Shown one piece after another: positions 26,146-36,076 of a stretch of DNA of 64,000 nucleotides. Position 1 is the first letter of the stretch; each line of letters begins with the position of its first letter. The stretch is from contig NZ_JAGPYQ010000001.1 of NCBI RefSeq assembly GCF_018070025.1, positions 1 through 64,000 on the forward strand, written 5' to 3'. The stretch comes from Streptomyces liliiviolaceus (lineage in GTDB: Bacteria > Actinomycetota > Actinomycetes > Streptomycetales > Streptomycetaceae). Under the pieces are notes generated by a model. That model saw only the letters and a program-made list of their open reading frames with translations, was not told the origin of the DNA and searched no databases. A program made the translations under genes and the position numbers.

Positions 26146-27093
26146 TCAGGCGGCCGCCGAGCGCGTCGGCAGGGGCTTGCCGTACCAGAGCTCGATCAGA
26201 CGGGCCGCAATCGAGATGCCGTACGGAGGCAGGACCTCCCCGGACTCGAAAGCGGCCCGCAGGTCTTCGCGGGAGAACCAGCGCGCTTCCTCGATCTCCT
26301 CGCCGTCGACGTTGATCTCCGCCGAGGTCGCGCGGGCCATGAAGCCCAGCATGAGGCTGGAGGGGAACGGCCAGGGCTGACTGGCGACGTACTCGACCTC
26401 GCCGACGGTGATGCCGGCCTCCTCGAACACCTCGCGGCGGACCGACTGCTCGATGGACTCGCCGGGCTCGACGAAGCCCGCGAGGGTGGAGAAGCGGCCT
26501 TCGGGCCAGTGCACCTGCCGGCCGAGCAGGATGCGGTCCTCGTTGTCCGTCACGGCCATGATCACGGCCGGGTCGGTGCGCGGGTAGTGCTCGGCACCGC
26601 AGGCGGGGCAGCGGCGGATGTGACCGGCCGCGGCGATCACCGTGCGTTCACCGCAGCGGGAGCAGAAACGGTGCAGGCGCTGCCAGTTCTCCAGGGCGAC
26701 CGCGTGCACCATGAGACCCGCGTCACGGGGTGACAGGAGCAGGCCCGCCTCGCGCAGACCCGCCGCGCGCGCGGACTGGTCCATACGGCCGGGCAGGGTG
26801 TCCTTCTGGAGGGCGAAGTAGCTCACACCGTCGTCGTCGGTGCCGAGGAAGTAGCGGTGCGCCTCGGTGAGGGGCGCTTCGAAGGACGGGGTCATGACGA
26901 GTTCGGTGGTGCCGTCGGGCGTCTCGTCGATGAGGACCTGACCGCCGGAGACCACGAAGGCCCGGGTGGTGGGGTGGCTCCACGCCGCGGCGAGCCAGGC
27001 CTCGTCGAGCCGGTGGTGGGCGGCCCGGTCGATGCCGCTCGGGGCGGTGAGCGAGATGGGACGGTCGGCGGTGCGGTCGGTCCAGGTGGTCAC
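26146..27093 (-). CDS. nudC: NAD(+) diphosphatase NudC
   Basis: A 315-aa NudC enzyme, hydrolysing NAD(H) to NMN(H) and AMP and able to decap NAD-capped RNA. A zinc ribbon (CSRCGER ... CPACG) precedes the Nudix box (GFVEPGESIEQSV through FEEAGI). The NudC-specific SQPWPFPSS motif follows. All key residues are present. GTG 27093 (MTTWTDR) is chosen on family-like start and a GGAAG upstream; ATG 27198 would add 35 residues. It follows the M20 peptidase gene by 94 nt on the same strand. Confidence 0.93.
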   Translation of the reverse strand: MTTWTDRTADRPISLTAPSGIDRAAHHRLDEAWLAAAWSHPTTRAFVVSGGQVLIDETPDGTTELVMTPSFEAPLTEAHRYFLGTDDDGVSYFALQKDTLPGRMDQSARAAGLREAGLLLSPRDAGLMVHAVALENWQRLHRFCSRCGERTVIAAAGHIRRCPACGAEHYPRTDPAVIMAVTDNEDRILLGRQVHWPEGRFSTLAGFVEPGESIEQSVRREVFEEAGITVGEVEYVASQPWPFPSSLMLGFMARATSAEINVDGEEIEEARWFSREDLRAAFESGEVLPPYGISIAARLIELWYGKPLPTRSAAA

Positions 27094-27187
27094 GGGTGCT
27101 TCCAACTCCCCCGGTGAAACGGTTGGTTCGGCGGGCTGTTCAGCCGGATGTCCGGTTGTACGGCAGGACGGGTGCGGCGGGGCTTCT

Positions 27188-28591
27188 TCAGTGTGCATCT
27201 CGCCAGTTCCGGGCCAGATCGCCCCACAGGTGGGCGGAGGTCTCGACGCCTTTCAGGAGGAGGTCGAGTTCGACCTTCTCGTTCGGGGCGTGCCAGCCGT
27301 CGGACGGGACCGAGATGCCGAGGAACAGCACCGGGGCGGCGAGGACGTCCTGGAGGTCCGCGGCGGGCCCCGAACCGCCTTCGCGGGTGAAGCGGATCTC
27401 CTTGTCGAAGGCGCGGCCCATGGCCCGTACGACGGACTGCAGGGCGGGATGGTCGAGCGGTGTCAGGCACGGGCGCGTGGCGGCGCCGAAGGTGATCTCG
27501 TGGCGGATCCCGGCGGGCAGCTGCTCGGCGGTCCAGGCGCGGACGGCCTTCTCGATGTGGTCGGGGTCTTGTCCGGCGACGAGCCGGAAGGAGAGTTTGA
27601 CCATCGCCGAGGACGGCACGATCGTCTTGTTGCCGGGGCCCTGGTAGCCGCCGCCGATGCCGTTGACCTCGGCGGTCGGGCGGGCCCAGACGCGCTCCAG
27701 AGTGGTGTGGCCGCTCTCTCCGTAGGTGGCCGTGGACCGGGCGGTGCGCAGCCAGCTCTCCTCGTCGAAGGGCAGTTCGGCGAAGAGTTCCCGCTCACGG
27801 TCGGTGAGTTCGGTGATGCCTTCGTAGAACCCCGGGATCGCCACGCGCGCGTGCTCGTCGTGCAGGGCGGCGACGAGGCGGGCGACGGCGGTGGCCGGAT
27901 TGGGCACGGCGCCGCCGAAGGAGCCGGAGTGGATGTCCTGGTCGGGTCCGTACAGCTGGATCTCGCACTCGGCGAGGCCGCGCATGCCGGTGCACACCGT
28001 GGGGGTGTCCTCGGACCACATGCCGGTGTCGGAGACGATCACCGCGTCGGCGGTCAGCCGGTCCTTGCGGGCTTCGACGAGGTCACGGAAGTGCGGGGAG
28101 CCGGACTCCTCCTCGCCCTCGATCAGCAGCTTCAGATGGACCGCGGGAGTCGTGCGGCCCGTGGCGGCGAGGTGGGCCCGGACGCCGAGTGTGTGGAAGA
28201 ACACCTGCCCCTTGTCGTCGGCGGCCCCGCGCGCGTGGAGTCGGTTCCCGCGGATCACGGGCTCGAAGGGGTCGGTGTCCCAGCCGTCCTCGCGGGCGGC
28301 GGGCTGTACGTCGTGGTGGCCGTAGACGAGGACCGTGGGCGCCCGCGGATCGTCCGAGGGCCATTCGGCGAAGACCGCGGGTGCGCCGGGGGTCGACCAG
28401 ACCTCGCAGGTCGGGAAGCCCGTCTCCCGCAGTTTCGCGGCGAGCCAGTCGGCACTGCGCCGTACGTCCGCGGCGTGCTCGGGCTGGGCCGAGACGGACG
28501 GGATGCGCAGCCATTCGGCGAGGTCGTCGAGGAAGGCTGCGCGGTGCTGCTCGGTGTACGCGCGGACGGCGCTGTCCGGAGTCTTGCTCAT
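27188..28591 (-). CDS. M20-family metallopeptidase (dipeptidase)
   Basis: A 467-aa di-zinc peptidase of the M20 family, dipeptidase/carnosinase-like branch. Zinc ligands and catalytic residues are seen in YGHHDVQPA, RGAADDKGQ, LIEGEEESGS (Glu pair), VSDTGM and the late GWHAPNE. A lid/dimerisation domain is inserted in the middle, with the QDIHSGSFGG segment. It is cytoplasmic with no signal peptide. ATG 28591 is chosen; GTG 28597 is two codons upstream. It begins 10 nt from the end of adnB on the same strand and may be read from the adnAB transcript. The substrate is not predictable. Confidence 0.9.
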   Translation of the reverse strand: MSKTPDSAVRAYTEQHRAAFLDDLAEWLRIPSVSAQPEHAADVRRSADWLAAKLRETGFPTCEVWSTPGAPAVFAEWPSDDPRAPTVLVYGHHDVQPAAREDGWDTDPFEPVIRGNRLHARGAADDKGQVFFHTLGVRAHLAATGRTTPAVHLKLLIEGEEESGSPHFRDLVEARKDRLTADAVIVSDTGMWSEDTPTVCTGMRGLAECEIQLYGPDQDIHSGSFGGAVPNPATAVARLVAALHDEHARVAIPGFYEGITELTDRERELFAELPFDEESWLRTARSTATYGESGHTTLERVWARPTAEVNGIGGGYQGPGNKTIVPSSAMVKLSFRLVAGQDPDHIEKAVRAWTAEQLPAGIRHEITFGAATRPCLTPLDHPALQSVVRAMGRAFDKEIRFTREGGSGPAADLQDVLAAPVLFLGISVPSDGWHAPNEKVELDLLLKGVETSAHLWGDLARNWRDAH

Positions 28592-28601
28592 GGTCACGAG
28601 C

Positions 28602-31600
28602 CTATCCGTCCACGCGCGCGTGCTGGTCCGGCGGTTCGTCGGGAACCCCTTCGGGTGGTTCTTCCAGGAGGAGGCGTTCCAGCGCGGCCCGGTCCGGCAG
28701 GCTCCTGGGGCGTACGACCTCGCCGCTGCGCACGTACAGGAAGGTGGCCTGTACGGATTCCAGGGGGATGCCGTGCTTCTCGGCCCAGGCGAGCCGGTAG
28801 ACGGCGAGCTGGAGCGGATCGGCGGTGCGGGTGCGGCTGGTCTTCCAGTCGACGATCTCGTACATCGTCGTCGCCCGCCCGTCCCCGTCGGCCTCCTCCT
28901 CGGGGACCTCTTCCTTGTAGACCGCGTCGATCCGGCCCCGTACGACGCGGCCGGCGATGGCGAGCTGGAAGGGGACCTCGACCCGGTGGGGCGTGCGGTG
29001 GGCGTAGGGGGTGCGTTCGAAGGCGTCCTTGAGGGCTTCCAGGTCGCGTTCGTCGGCGATCTCGGCCCCGCTGCCGGGCAGGTCCTCCGGCTCCAGCATC
29101 GGCAGGCGCAGCGCTTCGAAGCGGGCTTCGACCCAGGCGTGGAAGCGGGTGCCCCGGCGGGCGGCGGGCTGGGGAGGGCTCGGCATGGGGCGTGCCAGTT
29201 CCTGGGCGAACCCTTCCGGGTCCGCGGCCAGACGCAGCAGCTGGGACGCGGTCAGGGAGGCCGGCAGGGGGACGTCCGTGACGCTCTCGCGGGCGCGCAG
29301 GAGTTCCCCGGTGAGGGCGTCCAGGTCGCGGTCCCAGGAGGCGATGGTGCGGGCTTCCTCGGGGGTGGGGCGCGTGGTCCCGGGAGAGTGCGGGCGGGCG
29401 TCCGGGGCGGGGCTGGGGTGCGGGACCGTCGGACGGTCGGAGGTCGCCGGGCGGTCGGGGGTCGCCGGGCGGTCGGGGGTCGCCGGGCGGTCCGGTGTCC
29501 ACGAGTCCCAGTCGTCTGGGGCCGCGTCCGTGAAATCGGCCTCTTCGTAAGGAGGCTCGTCCTCCTCCGGCGGCGGCCAGTCCGGGTCGTCGTAGGGACC
29601 CGGCTCGTCGGGAGCCGAGGGGTGGGCGCTCTCGTGGGAGTGGCCGGACTCCAGGTGGGCCAGCACCGTCCGGGCGGCCTCGCGGCGGCGGGCCGTCGCC
29701 AGGTCGTCGAGCGGGAGCGGCCAGGCGTGGTCGCCACCGGCCGCCAGCAGCGCGGGGTTCTCCTCGTCCTCCTCGGGCTCGTCCTCCCAGGCCTCGATCT
29801 CGCCGTGCCCGGCCGCGCAGTGCTCGTACAGGGCGTGCAGGAAGTCGGAGGGGCCGCGGGGCTTCTTCTGGGAGGGGCCCCACCAGTGGCCGGAGCCGAG
29901 CAGCAGGGAGCGGGGGCGGGTGAAGGTGACGTAGCCGAGGCGGAGTTCCTCGGTGTGCTGGTGCTCCTTCATGGCCTCGTGGAAGGCCTTCATGCTGCGG
30001 GAGTCCCAGGCGTCGATGTCGGGCAGGGTGTCGGCGTCGCCGCGCAGTCCGTGCGGCAGGACCTTGCCCTGGGCGGTCCATTTCTCGCGGCCCTGGGCGC
30101 TGGGGAACGTGCCGGTGACGAGCCCCGGGACCACGACGACGTCCCATTCCAGGCCCTTGGACTTGTGCGCGGTGAGCACCTTGACGGTGTTCTCGCCGCC
30201 CGGCAGGGCGTTGTCGAGGCCCTTCTCGTACTGGGCCGCGGTGCGCAGGAAGCCGAGGAAGGCGAGCAGGCTGGCCTCGCCCTCGTTCGCGGCGAAGGAG
30301 GCGGCGACGTCCAGGAAGTTGGACAGGGTCTCGCGGCGGCGGGCGGCCAGGGCGTGCGGGGACGCGGAGAGCTCCACCTCAAGGCCTGTGGTGGCCAGGA
30401 CCCGGTGCAGGACGTCCATGAGCGGGTCGGCGAGCGAGCGGCGCAGATCGCGCAGTTCGGTGGCCAGGCGCGCGAACCGTACGCGTGCGTCGGCCGAGAA
30501 CGGCAGCCCGTCGTCGTCCCCTTCACCGCCGAGGGGCGTCTCCAGGAAGGTGTCGAGCGCGTCCGCGAGGGAGATCACCTCGGCCGGGTCGACGCCTTCG
30601 ACGGCTGCGGCGAGCCGCAGGTCGGGGTCGTCGTCGGCGTCCACGCGCGCGTGGGACACGAGCAGCCGGGCCCGGCGGCCCAGGAGGGCGAGGTCGCGGG
30701 GGCCGATGCGCCAGCGCGGTCCGGTGAGCAGACGGACCAGTGAGGCGTTGGCCCCGGGGTCCTGGAGGACCTCGCAGACGGCGACCAGGTCGGCGACCTC
30801 GGGCAGGTGCAGCAGCCCGGAGAGCCCGACGACCTCCACCGGGATGTCGCGGGCCACGAGCGCGCCCTGGATCTGGGCGAAGTCGGTCGCGGTGCGGCAC
30901 AGGACGGCGATCTCACCGGGGGACTTGCCGGTGCGTACGAGATGGGCGATGGAGTCGGCGAGCCAGTCCATCTCCTCGGCGTGGGTACGCAGCAGCGCGC
31001 AGCGGACCGTGCCGTCGTGCTCGGCGCCTGGGGCGGGGCGGAGGGCCTCCACGCCCGCGTGCATGGCGCGCAGGGGTTCCGCGAGGCCGTTGGCGAGGTC
31101 GAGGAGGCGGCCGCCGCTGCGGCGGTTCTCGCTGAGCGACTGGCGGGTCGCCGGGCGGCCGTCGGCGTGCGCGAAGTGTTCGGGGAAGTCGTCGAGGTTG
31201 GCGACGGAGGCGCCGCGCCAGCCGTAGATGGCCTGGCAGGGGTCACCGACGGCGGTCACCGGGTGGCCCGTGCCGCCGCCGAACAGGCCTGCCAGGAGGA
31301 TGCGCTGGGCCACGGAGGTGTCCTGGTACTCGTCCAGGAGGACCACCCGGAACTCGTCGCGCAGGATGCCGCCGACCTCGGAGCGGGTGCGGGCGAGGGT
31401 CGCCGAGAGGGCGATCTGGTCGCCGAAGTCGAGGAGGTCGCGCTCGCGCTTGGCCTTCCGGTAGCGGCTCACCAGCTCGGTCAGTTCACGCCGGGCGGCG
31501 GCGGTCTCCGGGACCTTGCGCAGGTCGGCGTTGGTGAGCTTGGCGCCCTCCAGGTCGTGCAGCAGCCGGGCGTCGTACGCGCGCAGTTCCTCCGGCTGTA

Positions 31601-32144
31601 CGAGGTGTTCCGCCAGCTCGGAGTCGAGGGTGAGGAGGTCGCCGACCAGGTCGGGGAAGGAGCGGGTGAGCGCGGGGTAGGGGCCCGGTGCCTCGCGCAG
31701 GACCCGGGCGGCGAGCTGGTAGCGCGTGGCGTCGGCGAGGAGGCGCGCGGTGGGTTCGAGTCCGATGCGCAGCCCGTGATCGGTCAGGAGGCGGCCGGCG
31801 AAGGCATGGTAGGTGGAGATCACCGGTTCGCCCGGCGGGTTGTCCGGGTCGATCACGTCCGGGTCGGTGACTCCGGCCTTGATCAGGGCCTTCCGTACGC
31901 GCTCGGCGAGTTCGCCCGCCGCCTTGTTGGTGAACGTCAGGCCCAGGACCTGCTCGGGGGCCACCTGTCCGGTGCCGACCAGCCACACCACGCGCGCGGC
32001 CATCACCGTGGTCTTGCCGGAGCCGGCTCCGGCCACGATCACCTGCGGGGCGGGCGGGGCGACGATGCAGGCCGTCTGCTCCGGGGTGAACGGGATGCCG
32101 AGGAGCTCCTTGAGCTGCTCGGGATCGGAGATACGGGCTGGCAC
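28602..32144 (-). CDS. adnB: AdnB-type helicase-nuclease
   Basis: A 1180-aa SF1 helicase fused to a RecB-family nuclease. Walker A is VIVAGAGSGKTT, motif II LLDEYQDTSVAQ, motif III GDPCQAIYGWRG and motif V TAHKSKGLEWD. An acidic/Pro linker contains tandem ATPDRP units (coded around 29450-29500). The C-terminal nuclease has GTRFHAWVEARFE, GRIDAVY, IVDWKTS and QLAVYRLAW. With AdnA it forms the actinobacterial end-resecting heterodimer for double-strand break repair; AdnB is the lead motor. GTG 32144 is chosen; GTG 32168 adds 8 residues and neither has a strong Shine-Dalgarno. Confidence 0.9.
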   Translation of the reverse strand: MPARISDPEQLKELLGIPFTPEQTACIVAPPAPQVIVAGAGSGKTTVMAARVVWLVGTGQVAPEQVLGLTFTNKAAGELAERVRKALIKAGVTDPDVIDPDNPPGEPVISTYHAFAGRLLTDHGLRIGLEPTARLLADATRYQLAARVLREAPGPYPALTRSFPDLVGDLLTLDSELAEHLVQPEELRAYDARLLHDLEGAKLTNADLRKVPETAAARRELTELVSRYRKAKRERDLLDFGDQIALSATLARTRSEVGGILRDEFRVVLLDEYQDTSVAQRILLAGLFGGGTGHPVTAVGDPCQAIYGWRGASVANLDDFPEHFAHADGRPATRQSLSENRRSGGRLLDLANGLAEPLRAMHAGVEALRPAPGAEHDGTVRCALLRTHAEEMDWLADSIAHLVRTGKSPGEIAVLCRTATDFAQIQGALVARDIPVEVVGLSGLLHLPEVADLVAVCEVLQDPGANASLVRLLTGPRWRIGPRDLALLGRRARLLVSHARVDADDDPDLRLAAAVEGVDPAEVISLADALDTFLETPLGGEGDDDGLPFSADARVRFARLATELRDLRRSLADPLMDVLHRVLATTGLEVELSASPHALAARRRETLSNFLDVAASFAANEGEASLLAFLGFLRTAAQYEKGLDNALPGGENTVKVLTAHKSKGLEWDVVVVPGLVTGTFPSAQGREKWTAQGKVLPHGLRGDADTLPDIDAWDSRSMKAFHEAMKEHQHTEELRLGYVTFTRPRSLLLGSGHWWGPSQKKPRGPSDFLHALYEHCAAGHGEIEAWEDEPEEDEENPALLAAGGDHAWPLPLDDLATARRREAARTVLAHLESGHSHESAHPSAPDEPGPYDDPDWPPPEEDEPPYEEADFTDAAPDDWDSWTPDRPATPDRPATPDRPATSDRPTVPHPSPAPDARPHSPGTTRPTPEEARTIASWDRDLDALTGELLRARESVTDVPLPASLTASQLLRLAADPEGFAQELARPMPSPPQPAARRGTRFHAWVEARFEALRLPMLEPEDLPGSGAEIADERDLEALKDAFERTPYAHRTPHRVEVPFQLAIAGRVVRGRIDAVYKEEVPEEEADGDGRATTMYEIVDWKTSRTRTADPLQLAVYRLAWAEKHGIPLESVQATFLYVRSGEVVRPRSLPDRAALERLLLEEPPEGVPDEPPDQHARVDG

Positions 32145-32270
32145 GTCAGAGAGGCTAGTCGCGCCCACTGACAGTCGGCGCCGATTCGGCGGCAGGGTCG
32201 AAGGATGCGCAGGTCAGCACACGTGGTGCTGTATGTCACTTCGCGGCGCTTCGTACCCGGCAGGCACCCT

Positions 32271-32342
32271 TTGGTGCGGATTGCCGCAGACACTTCGGCG
32301 CGGATTTCCGCAGACGCCTCGGCGCGAATTGGCGCAGACGGG
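32271..32342. repeat. 24-bp tandem repeat, three copies, between adnA and adnB
   Basis: Copies at 32271-32294, 32295-32318 and 32319-32342 share the pattern TYGGYGCGRATT..CGCAGAC. It lies in the 237-nt gap between the end of adnA and the start of adnB. No gene or hairpin with a T-run is evident there. Confidence 0.8.
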
Positions 32343-32381
32343 GCGGACACCCCGCGCACGGCTGCCCGGGGTCGTGCCCCG

Positions 32382-35300
32382 TCACTCGACGACGTGGCGT
32401 CCCTCCGGGCGGGCGCTGCACGAGGCCCGGAACGCGCAGTGCGTGCAGTGCTGGCCGGTCGTCGGCGTGAACCGTTCGTCGAGGACCTTGCCCGCGGCGG
32501 TGGCGAGGAGGTCGCCGACCCACTCCCCCTCCAGCGGCTGCTGGGCCTGCACCTTGGGCAGGGTCTCGCCGCCGTCCTTCTTGGGGGCGCCCTGGCGCAG
32601 CTGGACGAGTTCGGCGCCGCCGGGCTCGGGGCGTTCGCCGTCGAAGGCCTCGTCCACGGCGCCCTCGCTGACCGCGAGCTGGTAGACCGCGAGCTGCGGG
32701 TGATGAGCCACGTCCGCGGCGCTCGGTGCCTGCTTGCCGGTCTTGAAGTCGACCACGTAGGCGCGGCCCTCGGCGTCCCGCTCGACGCGGTCCATGGAGC
32801 CGCGGATGCGGACTTCGTAGGAGCCCGCTTCGAGGGTGACGTCGAAGTCGTGCTCGCTGGCCACCGCGGTGCGTTCGGCGCGGTCCATGACGTGCCACTT
32901 CAGGAAGCGTTCGAGCGCCACGCGCGCGTGCTCCTTCTCCTGGGCCGACTTCCAAGGCGCGTCGAAGGCGAGCGCCTCCCACACGGAGTCGAGGCGCTCC
33001 ATGAGGACGGCGAGGTCGGCGGGCGTGCGGCCGGAGGCGACCTCGTCCGCCAGGACGTGCACCACGTTGCCGAAGCCCTGGGCCGCGGTCGCGGGGGCGT
33101 CGGCCTTCACCTCGCGGCCCAGGAACCACTGCAGGGCGCAGGTGTTGGCGAGCTGGTCGAGGGCGCTGCCGGAGAGCACGACGGGATGGTCGCGGTCGCG
33201 CAGCGGCACCTTGCTCTCGGTGGGCTCGTACATGCCCCACCAGCGGTAGGGGTGCGCGGACGGCACCAGGGGGCGGCCGTCCTCGTCGCCGAGCGCGGCG
33301 AGTCTGCCCAGGCGGCGCGCGGCGGCCTCCCTGAGGGTGGCCGAGACGCGGGGGTCGACCGTGGTGGACCGCAGTTCCGCGACGAGCGCGGCGACGGACA
33401 GGGGGCGGCGGGGGCGGCCCGTTATGTCCTTGGGCTCCGTGCCGAGTTCGGTGAGGAAACGGGAAGGCTGGTCGCCGTCGTCCGCGGGGGCCTTCACGGC
33501 GGTGACGACGAGCCGTTCACGCGCGCGCGTGGCGGCCACGTAGAACAGGCGGCGCTCTTCGGAGAGGAGCGCTCCGGGGGTGAGCGGCTCCGCGAGACCG
33601 TCCCGTCCGATGCGGTCGGCCTCCAGGAGGGAGCCGCGCCGGCGCAGGTCGGGCCACAGGCCCTCCTGGACGCCCGCGACGACGACCAGGCGCCACTCCA
33701 GGCCCTTGGAGCGGTGCGCGGTCATCAGACGTACGGCGTCGGGGCGCACGGCCCTGCGGGTGAGCGTGTCGGCGGCGATGTCCTGGGCGTCGACCTCCTC
33801 CAGGAAGTTGAGGGCGCCTCGGCCTCCGGTGCGTTCCTCGGCGCGGGCCGCGGTCGCGAACAGCGCGCACACGGCGTCGAGGTCGCGGTCCGCGTTGCGG
33901 CCGGCCGCTCCGCCGCGCCGGGCGGCCCGCTCCAGGCGCTGCGGCCAGGGTGTGCCGTCCCACAGCTCCCAGAGCGCCTCCTCGGCCGTGCCGCCCCCTG
34001 CCAGGCGCTCCCGTGCCTTGCGCAGGAGGGCGCCCAGGCGCTGGGCCCCGCGCGCGTACGCGGGGTCGTGGGCGACCAGCCGCTCCGGCTCGGCCAGGGC
34101 CCGCGCCAGCAACTCGTCGGAGGGCGGCGGCACGTGGTTGCCCGCGGCGCGCTCCTCCTCGCGCAGGGCGCGGCCCAGACGGCGCAGGTCCGCGGCGTCC
34201 ATCCCGGCCAGCGGGGACGCGAGGAGGGTGAGCGCGGTCTCGACGTCGAGCCACGGCTTCTCCTGGACGGCCTGTTCCCCCGGGGCGGTCTGTTTCTCCG
34301 GGACGGCCTGCTCTTCCTGGACGGACCGCTCCTCCGAGGCGGCCTGCTCCTCCGGGACGGACTCCTCCGGCGAGGCGGGTCCCTCCGGCGTCACCTCGGC
34401 CGAGGCCGGCTCCTCAAGCTCCGCCACGGCCACCGCCTTGAGAGCCGTCAGCAAGGGCGTCACCGCCGGTTCGTGGCGCAGCGGCAGGTCGTCGCCGTCG
34501 ATGTCGAGGGGGACGCCGGCCGCGGTGAGCGTGCGGCGGATCGTCGGGATGGTGCGGGAGCCGGCACGTACCAGGACGGCCATCTCCTTCCACGGAACGC
34601 CGTCCTCCAGGTGGGCGCGGCGCAGGATGTCCGCGATGTTGTCCAGCTCCGTACCGGCGGTCGGGTACGTGTAGACCTCCACCTGGCCGCCGTCCCGTAC
34701 GGGGGCGAGTTCCCTGTGGGCGCGTACCTTCTCCGCCGGGAGGCGGGTCAGGGGCATGCGCTGGGTCAGCAGCCGGGTGGCCGCCAGCAGGCCCGCCCCC
34801 GACCTGCGGGACGTCCTGAGGACCTCGACCGGCGCCGGTGTGCCGTCCACGCGCGGGAAGACGTCCGGGAACTCCAGGATGCCGTTCACGTCGGCGCCCC
34901 GGAACGCGTAGATCGACTGGTCGGGGTCGCCGAAGGCCACCAGCGTGCGGCCGCCGCCCGCGAGCGCGTCCAGGAGCCGCAGCTGCGCCGGATCGGTGTC
35001 CTGGTACTCGTCGACGAAGACCGCGTCGTACCGCTCGGCGAGCCGTTCGGCCACGCCGGGACGCCGGGCGAGCAGCACCGCGCGGTGCACCAGTTCGGCG
35101 TAGTCGAGCACTCCCTGCATGTCGAGCACGTCGAGGTACTCGGCGAGGAAGGCGGAGGCGGCCAGCCAGTCGGGGCGGCCGATGCGCCTGGCGAAGGTCT
35201 CCAGGGCGTCGGGGCCGAGGCCCAGTTCACGGCTGCGGGCGAGGACCGCGCGGACCTCGTCGGCGAAGCCGCGCGTCGTCAGGCACGCGCGCAGTTCGTC

Positions 35301-35810
35301 CGGCCAGCGCACATGGGCGAGGCCGAGCCGCTCCAGGCCGGGCTGGCCCGCGAGCAGTTCCCGTACCGCCACGTCCTGTTCGGGGCCGGAGAGCAGCCGC
35401 ATCGGTTCCACGAACAGATCGGTGTCCTGGTGGGCCCGGACCAGGGCGTAGCAGAAGGAGTGGAAGGTCGTCGCCCGGGGCGCGCGGGCCGCTCCCACGC
35501 GCAGCGCCATGCGGTCGCGCAGTTCCACGGCGGCCCTGCGGCTGAACGTCAGCACCAGGATGCGCTCGGGGTCCGCGCCGCGGGCGACCCGGGCCGCCAC
35601 GGACTCGACGAGCGTGGTCGTCTTGCCGGTGCCCGGACCTGCGAGGACGAGCAGCGGGCCCCCCTCGTGGTCAACCGCCGCACGCTGGGCTGCGTCCAGC
35701 AGAGGGGGAGCCACCCGTACCGGCGGGGTACGCACCAGCCGGTAAGCGCCACGGGTCCCCTGTCGACCCTGGGGGTACGACAGGCGCCTGGTGGAGAAAG
35801 AGGAGCTCAC
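32382..35810 (-). CDS. adnA: AdnA-type helicase-nuclease with Fe-S cysteines
   Basis: A 1142-aa partner of AdnB. Walker A is LLVLAGPGTGKTTT, motif II VDEYQDTDPAQ, motif III GDPDQSIYAFRG and motif V TAHRSKGLEW. A repetitive acidic insert rich in EEQA/PEEQ units lies in the middle (about 455-520). The C-terminal nuclease has IRGSMDRV, VVDFKTGK and QLAVYQLAV. A Cys after the helicase (TCALQWFL) and a C-terminal CTHCAFRASC cluster fit the AddB/AdnA Fe-S fastener. GTG 35810 starts it. It is the upstream gene of the pair, same order as in mycobacteria. Confidence 0.9.
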   Translation of the reverse strand: MSSSFSTRRLSYPQGRQGTRGAYRLVRTPPVRVAPPLLDAAQRAAVDHEGGPLLVLAGPGTGKTTTLVESVAARVARGADPERILVLTFSRRAAVELRDRMALRVGAARAPRATTFHSFCYALVRAHQDTDLFVEPMRLLSGPEQDVAVRELLAGQPGLERLGLAHVRWPDELRACLTTRGFADEVRAVLARSRELGLGPDALETFARRIGRPDWLAASAFLAEYLDVLDMQGVLDYAELVHRAVLLARRPGVAERLAERYDAVFVDEYQDTDPAQLRLLDALAGGGRTLVAFGDPDQSIYAFRGADVNGILEFPDVFPRVDGTPAPVEVLRTSRRSGAGLLAATRLLTQRMPLTRLPAEKVRAHRELAPVRDGGQVEVYTYPTAGTELDNIADILRRAHLEDGVPWKEMAVLVRAGSRTIPTIRRTLTAAGVPLDIDGDDLPLRHEPAVTPLLTALKAVAVAELEEPASAEVTPEGPASPEESVPEEQAASEERSVQEEQAVPEKQTAPGEQAVQEKPWLDVETALTLLASPLAGMDAADLRRLGRALREEERAAGNHVPPPSDELLARALAEPERLVAHDPAYARGAQRLGALLRKARERLAGGGTAEEALWELWDGTPWPQRLERAARRGGAAGRNADRDLDAVCALFATAARAEERTGGRGALNFLEEVDAQDIAADTLTRRAVRPDAVRLMTAHRSKGLEWRLVVVAGVQEGLWPDLRRRGSLLEADRIGRDGLAEPLTPGALLSEERRLFYVAATRARERLVVTAVKAPADDGDQPSRFLTELGTEPKDITGRPRRPLSVAALVAELRSTTVDPRVSATLREAAARRLGRLAALGDEDGRPLVPSAHPYRWWGMYEPTESKVPLRDRDHPVVLSGSALDQLANTCALQWFLGREVKADAPATAAQGFGNVVHVLADEVASGRTPADLAVLMERLDSVWEALAFDAPWKSAQEKEHARVALERFLKWHVMDRAERTAVASEHDFDVTLEAGSYEVRIRGSMDRVERDAEGRAYVVDFKTGKQAPSAADVAHHPQLAVYQLAVSEGAVDEAFDGERPEPGGAELVQLRQGAPKKDGGETLPKVQAQQPLEGEWVGDLLATAAGKVLDERFTPTTGQHCTHCAFRASCSARPEGRHVVE

Positions 35811-36076
35811 GTGGTTCGCCGGTCCTGGTGGGTGTGCTGGGGATTGTCACTGTCGGCGCGGGTCGCCGTCGGTGAGGGATCGTGCTCGGGCGACGGGTGG
35901 GAGATCGGCGGCGCGAGGCGGGCGGTGGCCGCGGGATGAACGGGACGCGTGCCGTCGACGCTACGCCGGTGGATGCCGTGGAAACGGCGCTTCCCCGTGT
36001 TCCCTCCCGGCACCGGTGTCTCCCGCATCACGAACGTACGGCATGTCCCGGGCGTGCCCGCATTCCCCCGTACGGG
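35811..36076. other. Intergenic region upstream of adnA, no convincing gene
   Basis: 266 nt between the adnA start and the end of the ATL-type gene. One minus-strand frame (35807-36031) ends in a GTGA overlap with adnA, but it has no Shine-Dalgarno and a compositional pattern of untranslated sequence. No strong hairpin or promoter was recognised. Confidence 0.5.

Noticed and set aside
32205..35939. A 1244-codon open frame on the plus strand opposite adnA
   Set aside because: Same cause: it mirrors the codon bias of adnA and contains no recognisable motif or ribosome binding site.
35807..36031. A 74-codon minus-strand ORF overlapping the adnA start by GTGA
   Set aside because: The overlap is suggestive, but there is no Shine-Dalgarno, the composition is disordered Pro/His/Arg-rich and no family is recognised.
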